This document shows positions 62,302-64,000 of a DNA stretch of 64,000 nucleotides, piece after piece. This stretch comes from Geodermatophilaceae bacterium NBWT11 (GTDB lineage: Bacteria; Actinomycetota; Actinomycetes; Mycobacteriales; Geodermatophilaceae), in the NCBI GenBank assembly GCA_014218215.1, contig CP043652.1:3100001-3164000 (forward strand), in the 5' to 3' direction. Numbering within the stretch: the first letter of the stretch is position 1; each line of letters opens with the position of its first letter. The position numbers were made by a program, and so were the translations under genes. Below the pieces are notes generated by a model. The model was not told where the DNA came from and made no database searches. It worked only from the letters and a program-made list of their open reading frames with translations.

Positions 62302-64000
62302 GTGAAGTTGAGCAAGCGCAGTGCAGTGCTCATCGCATCCGGCATGGCCGGCGCGATGGCGCTGTCGGCGTGCGGTGGCGGCAGCAGCGACGGCGGCGGT
62401 GGGGGCGGCGACGCGGCCTCCGGTTCCGGTCGGGTCGTCTTCGGTGAGTCCACGGACTTCCCGGAGAACCTGTTCCCCTACATCGCGGCCGGCAACGCCA
62501 CCTCCGTGGCCAACCTGCTCATCCGCGTCCTGCCCGGCCCCTACGTGGTCGAGCCGGACTTCAGCGTGAACTGGGACCAGGACCTCCTGGCCTCCGAGCC
62601 CGAGCTGGACACCGCCGACGGCGGCCAGGTCAACACCTACGAGATCAACCCCGACGCGGTGTGGAGCGACGGCACCCCGATCACCGCCGACGACTTCGAG
62701 TTCACCTACCGGGCCAGCCGGTCCGGCGACCCGGCCGACGGCGGCTGCGCCTCGCTGCTGTCGACCACCGGGTACGAGCAGATCGCCTCCGTCGAGGGGT
62801 CCGGTGACGACAACAAGACCGTCACCGTCACCTACGAGACCCCGTTCTCGGACTGGCAGTCGCTGTTCGGCAACCTGCTGCCGGCCCACCTCATGGACAA
62901 CGAGGACCCGGTCGCCCTCTGCGACACGATCACCGCCGGCTGGGCGATCTCCGACGGCATCGTCGACGACATCTCCGCCGGCCCGTGGCAGATCAAGGCC
63001 GAGAACATCGACGTCGGCGGCCAGATCGTCGTCCTGACCCCCAACCCCCAGTGGTGGGGCGAGCCGACCGGGCTGGCCCAGCTGGTCGTGCAGAACATCG
63101 GCAACGACCCGACCACCGCGGTCCAGGGCATCCAGTCCGGTGAGCTCGGCGTGATCTACCCGCAGCCGCAGCTCGACCTCGTCGACCAGATCGAGGGCCT
63201 GGCCCCCAACGTCGACTCCAACGTGACGTTCGGTCTGTCCTTCGAGCACCTGGACTTCAACACCACGACCCCGGTGCTGAGCTCGCTCGCCGTCCGCCAG
63301 GCCTTCACGATGGCCCTGGACCGGCAGGAGATCGTCGACCAGACCGTCGGGCAGTTCTCCTCCGACGCCGAGGTCCTGCAGAACCGGATCTACTTCAACA
63401 ACCAGCCGCAGTACCAGGACACCGCTCCCGAGGAGTACAAGGAGCAGAACGTCGAGCAGGCCAAGGCGCTGCTCGAGTCCGACGGCTGGGCCCTGGGCTC
63501 CGACGGCGTCTACGCCAAGGACGGCGAGCGGCTGACGGTCCAGATCGACACCACGGCCAACAACCCGCTGCGTCAGACGACCATCGAGGTCATGATCCCG
63601 CAGCTGGCCGAGGCCGGCATCGAGGCGACGTTCAACGCCAACCCCGACATCTTCGCCGGTGCCGAGGCGCCGACGTCGCTGGAGGCCGGTGGCTTCCAGG
63701 CCGCCGTCTTCGCCTGGGTCGGCTCGCCGTTCCGCGGTGCCACGCAGTCGATCTACCAGACCCCGCAGGGCGACAACATCGGCCAGAACTACTCCCGTCA
63801 GGGCACGGCCGAGATCGACGAGCTGTTCGCGCAGTTCCAGGTCGAGCCCGACCCCGACGCGCAGGCCGAGCTGGGCAACCAGATCGACGCGCTCCTCTGG
63901 GGCCAGGTCGCCACGGTGCCCCTGTACCAGAAGCCCACCTTCATCGGCTTCCAGAGCTCGATCGGCAACGTCGAGGACAACTCGACCCAGGCCGGTCCGT
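62302..64000 (+). CDS. ABC transporter substrate-binding lipoprotein, family 5 (cut by window end)
   Basis: This is the first 566 codons of an oligopeptide-type solute-binding protein; the 3' end is outside the window. A lipoprotein signal, ending LSACGGG, is followed by a Gly-rich linker. The family-5 core is visible as AVWSDGTPITADDFEFTYRA, AVRQAFTMALDRQEIVDQ and EQAKALLESDGWAL. It should bind peptides or similar solutes outside the membrane and hand them to an Opp/Dpp-type permease, presumably encoded beyond the window. The GTG at 62302 was chosen. Confidence 0.93.
   Translation, partial: MKLSKRSAVLIASGMAGAMALSACGGGSSDGGGGGGDAASGSGRVVFGESTDFPENLFPYIAAGNATSVANLLIRVLPGPYVVEPDFSVNWDQDLLASEPELDTADGGQVNTYEINPDAVWSDGTPITADDFEFTYRASRSGDPADGGCASLLSTTGYEQIASVEGSGDDNKTVTVTYETPFSDWQSLFGNLLPAHLMDNEDPVALCDTITAGWAISDGIVDDISAGPWQIKAENIDVGGQIVVLTPNPQWWGEPTGLAQLVVQNIGNDPTTAVQGIQSGELGVIYPQPQLDLVDQIEGLAPNVDSNVTFGLSFEHLDFNTTTPVLSSLAVRQAFTMALDRQEIVDQTVGQFSSDAEVLQNRIYFNNQPQYQDTAPEEYKEQNVEQAKALLESDGWALGSDGVYAKDGERLTVQIDTTANNPLRQTTIEVMIPQLAEAGIEATFNANPDIFAGAEAPTSLEAGGFQAAVFAWVGSPFRGATQSIYQTPQGDNIGQNYSRQGTAEIDELFAQFQVEPDPDAQAELGNQIDALLWGQVATVPLYQKPTFIGFQSSIGNVEDNSTQAGP

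Overview
The window is high-GC actinobacterial DNA: GTG starts are frequent, neighbouring genes often share 4-nt stop/start overlaps, several short genes look leaderless, and there is a gene for Lsr2, a protein found only in actinobacteria. The gene content (a type-b558 SDH, DhaKLM with GlpF, glutathione-independent formaldehyde dehydrogenase, an APS-reductase operon and motA) would fit a soil or stone actinobacterium of the Geodermatophilaceae type. That family assignment is only an impression.

Region 1 (1-12.6 kb) is an envelope, respiration and metal block. It holds three related LytM/M23 endopeptidases, a lone motA, a Tat-lipoprotein cupredoxin, a blaI-M56 pair, a lone cytochrome oxidase subunit I, copC, a copD-ctaG fusion and a CDF zinc exporter. 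Four copies of the dyad TACTA-N7-TAGTA lie in front of the cupredoxin gene, between blaI and ctaD, and in front of two M23 genes. I read these as a local BlaI regulon.

Region 2 (12.7-17.1 kb) is a sulfide/persulfide detoxification operon of the cst type: a CsoR/CstR repressor with a clear palindromic operator, a rhodanese, an MBL-rhodanese persulfide dioxygenase, a small Zn protein, a rhodanese-DUF2892 protein and a TauE exporter. It is divergent from a thioredoxin-like gene and a Zn-ribbon gene.

Region 3 (17.1-31.0 kb) is accessory DNA. Two diverged 667-bp direct repeats, each with a GNAT gene, flank a TDT transporter, a UDG-like gene and a LysR gene. A complete IS30-family element sits beside the second repeat. 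Next come a serine recombinase and an array of small genes separated by eight copies of GTCCCGGTAGACGGTC, all in one orientation. This looks like a gene-cassette array that is not of the classical integron type, and it is the most interesting feature of the window. An lsr2 gene, a structured 5' leader RNA in front of a DUF3800 gene and an unknown gene follow. The region ends in about 600 bp with no gene and a small tandem repeat.

Region 4 (31.0-64 kb) looks chromosomal. It contains a catabolic cluster (MFS, PucR regulator, two hydrolases, GlcD-type oxidase), a methyltransferase-SDR pair with a divergent XRE regulator, DUF808, dhaKLM-glpF, formaldehyde dehydrogenase, gabT-GNAT, sdhCAB, a molybdopterin oxidoreductase with a flavin reductase, catalase HPII, DUF1990, a HipA-like/DUF3037 pair, a pterin dehydratase, a coupled sulfate-assimilation operon (rrf2-cysC-leader peptide-sir-Zn ribbon-cysH), a Nudix fusion, CsbD, and a family-5 substrate-binding lipoprotein cut by the window edge.
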